Source: Burkholderia sp052045245 (lineage in GTDB: Bacteria > Pseudomonadota > Gammaproteobacteria > Burkholderiales > Burkholderiaceae). From it: 64,000 nucleotides of DNA. The stretch is taken from NCBI RefSeq assembly GCF_052045245.1, contig NZ_JBQEON010000018.1:75488-139487 (forward strand), in the 5' to 3' direction. The notes beneath the pieces were generated by a model that worked only from the letters and a program-made list of their open reading frames with translations, was not told the origin of the DNA and did no database searches. A program made the translations under genes and the position numbers. Within the stretch, counting starts at the first letter, position 1; each line of letters opens with the position of its first letter. Below, piece after piece: positions 62,385 to 64,000 of this stretch.

Positions 62385-64000
62385 ATGACCCCCGCAAGCC
62401 TCATCGAGCAATACGGCCCGCGCGAATCGATGGAATACGACGTCGTGATCGTCGGCGGCGGCCCCGCCGGGCTGTCGGCCGCGATCCGGCTCAAGCAGCT
62501 GGCTGCCGAGAAAGGCACCGAGATCGGCGTGTGCGTGCTCGAGAAGGGTTCCGAGATCGGCGCGCACATCCTGTCGGGCGCGGTGATGGATCCGCGCGCG
62601 ATCAACGAACTGTTCCCCGACTGGAAGGAACGCGGCGCACCGCTCGACGTCGAGGTGACCGAAGACCGCTTCCTGTTCCTGTCCGAGAAGAGCGCGGTCA
62701 CGACGCCCAACTGGGCGCTGCCCGCCAACTTCCAGAATCACGGCAACTACGTGATTTCGTTGGGCAATGTCACGCGCTGGCTTGGCCAGCAGGCTGAGGC
62801 GCTCGGTGTGGAAATATTCCCGGGCTTCCCGGCCGCGGAGATTCTCTACAACGACGACGGCTCGGTCAAAGGCGTCGCCACCGGCAACATGGGCGTGGGC
62901 AAGGACGGCGAGCCGACCGAGAACTTCCAGCTCGGCATGGAGCTGCACGCGAAGTACACGCTGTTCGCCGAAGGCTGCCGCGGCCACCTGGGCCGCCAGT
63001 TGATCTCGAAGTTCAAGCTCGACGCGAACGCGGATCCGCAGGCGTACGGGATCGGCATCAAGGAACTGTGGGAAATCGATCCGGCCAAGCACAAGCCGGG
63101 CCTCGTGATCCACACGGCCGGCTGGCCGCTGAAGTCCGATACGTACGGCGGCTCGTTCCTGTATCACATGGACAACAATCAGGTGGTGGTCGGCTTCGTG
63201 GTGGGCCTGGGCTATACGAACCCGTACCTGTCGCCGTTCGAGGAATTCCAGCGCTACAAGACGCACCCGTCGATCCGCGCGTTCCTGGAAGGTGGCAAGC
63301 GCGTGTCGTACGGCGCGCGCGCGATCACCGCGGGCGGCCTGCTGTCGCTGCCGAAGACGGTGTTCCCGGGCGGCGCGCTGATCGGCGACGATGCGGGCTT
63401 CCTGAACGCATCGCGGATCAAGGGCAGCCACGCGGCGATCAAGACCGGCATGCTGGCGGCCGACGCCGCGTTCGACGCGGTGCAGGCCGGCCGTCAGAGC
63501 GATGAACTCAATGCCTACCCGGACGCGTTCAAGCAATCGTGGCTGTACACGGAGCTGTACCGCGCACGTAACTTCAAGCAGTGGATGGCCAAGGGTCTGT
63601 ACCTGGGCACGCTGATGGTCGGGCTCGAGCAGAAGGTGATGGGCGGCAATGTGCCGTGGACGCTGCACCACAAGCATGCGGACCACGAGACGCTGAAGCC
63701 GGCGTCGCAATGCACGCCGATCGAGTATCCGAAGCCGGACGGCAAGCTGACGTTCGACCGGCTGTCGTCGGTGTTCATCTCGAACACGAACCATGAGGAG
63801 AACCAGCCGGCGCACCTGACGCTGAAGGATGCGAACGTGCCGGTGAACGTGAACCTGCGGACCTACGCGGGCCCCGAGGGGCGCTTCTGCCCGGCGGCGG
63901 TGTATGAGTTCGTGAAGAACGACGACGGCAGCGATCGCCTCGTGATCAACGCGCAGAACTGCGTGCACTGCAAGACCTGCGACATCAAGGACCCGACGCA
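62385..64000 (+). CDS. Electron-transfer flavoprotein:ubiquinone oxidoreductase, 3' end outside window
   Basis: 538 codons are visible, open at the right edge. After AGAGGAA and the ATG it shows an FAD motif VVIVGGGPAGLSAAIRLKQL, the conserved SGAVMDPRAINELFP, GCRGHLGRQL and HTAGWPLKSDTYGGSFLYHM segments. Near the end come the first Cys of the [4Fe-4S] domain (CVHCKTCDIKDP). It passes electrons from acyl-CoA dehydrogenases via ETF to ubiquinone. The full protein would be about 555 aa. Confidence 0.96.
   Translation, partial: MTPASLIEQYGPRESMEYDVVIVGGGPAGLSAAIRLKQLAAEKGTEIGVCVLEKGSEIGAHILSGAVMDPRAINELFPDWKERGAPLDVEVTEDRFLFLSEKSAVTTPNWALPANFQNHGNYVISLGNVTRWLGQQAEALGVEIFPGFPAAEILYNDDGSVKGVATGNMGVGKDGEPTENFQLGMELHAKYTLFAEGCRGHLGRQLISKFKLDANADPQAYGIGIKELWEIDPAKHKPGLVIHTAGWPLKSDTYGGSFLYHMDNNQVVVGFVVGLGYTNPYLSPFEEFQRYKTHPSIRAFLEGGKRVSYGARAITAGGLLSLPKTVFPGGALIGDDAGFLNASRIKGSHAAIKTGMLAADAAFDAVQAGRQSDELNAYPDAFKQSWLYTELYRARNFKQWMAKGLYLGTLMVGLEQKVMGGNVPWTLHHKHADHETLKPASQCTPIEYPKPDGKLTFDRLSSVFISNTNHEENQPAHLTLKDANVPVNVNLRTYAGPEGRFCPAAVYEFVKNDDGSDRLVINAQNCVHCKTCDIKDPT

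Overview
The window looks like a Burkholderia chromosome. It is GC-rich, its tail carries the core order thrS-infC-rpmI-rplT-pheS-pheT-ihfA-merR, and the type III secretion genes are of the Hrp2 class shared by Ralstonia, Xanthomonas and some Burkholderia. One base is ambiguous (N at 33056).

Positions 1-23900 hold a near-complete Hrp2-type type III secretion system (T3SS). A harpin-like protein and a helical acidic protein lie at 1535-3438. Leftward genes run hrpB1-hrpB2-hrcJ-hrpB4-hrpB5-hrcN-hrpB7-hrcT, followed by the AraC-type activator hrpB and the secretin hrcC. Rightward genes run hrcU-hrcV-hpaP-hrcQ-hrcR-hrcS, an unrecognised gene, sctD, small secretion-apparatus genes and a CesT/HpaB-type chaperone. 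An OmpR-type regulator resembling HrpG closes the block. Motifs of the form TTCG-N16-TTCG (hrpII box, the HrpB target) sit in front of both main operons, usually with a -10-like YANNNT about 32 nt downstream.

Positions 24000-35000 are an accessory zone. The same boxes precede a 653-aa putative effector with a Ser-Asp-His hydrolase pattern, a lytic transglycosylase, a 377-aa protein and a 198-aa protein. I infer that these are HrpB-regulon members. Interleaved are a 453-aa fusion of a receiver-like domain, a PAS domain and an ECF sigma factor, and a cassette of ECF sigma, zinc anti-sigma (frame broken by the N), outer-membrane protein and S8 protease lipoprotein.

Positions 35600-41400 carry nitrosative-stress, anaerobic and redox genes: nsrR, a 47-codon nnrS remnant, an fnr-type regulator, hemerythrin, an AhpD-like protein, an sdhB with no neighbouring flavoprotein gene, and a ferredoxin-NADP reductase. 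An IS5-type transposase remnant and tRNA-Pro(GGG) at 42160-42236 mark a likely boundary between island and core.

Positions 42300-64000 are mainly core: a methyltransferase, a truncated phosphatase, a large duplicated lipoprotein, the translation cluster, tRNA-Val(GAC), relA, ridA, an alpha/beta hydrolase, scoAB, a PAS-LuxR regulator, a thioesterase, an SDR, and the start of the electron-transfer flavoprotein:ubiquinone oxidoreductase gene, which runs off the right edge.
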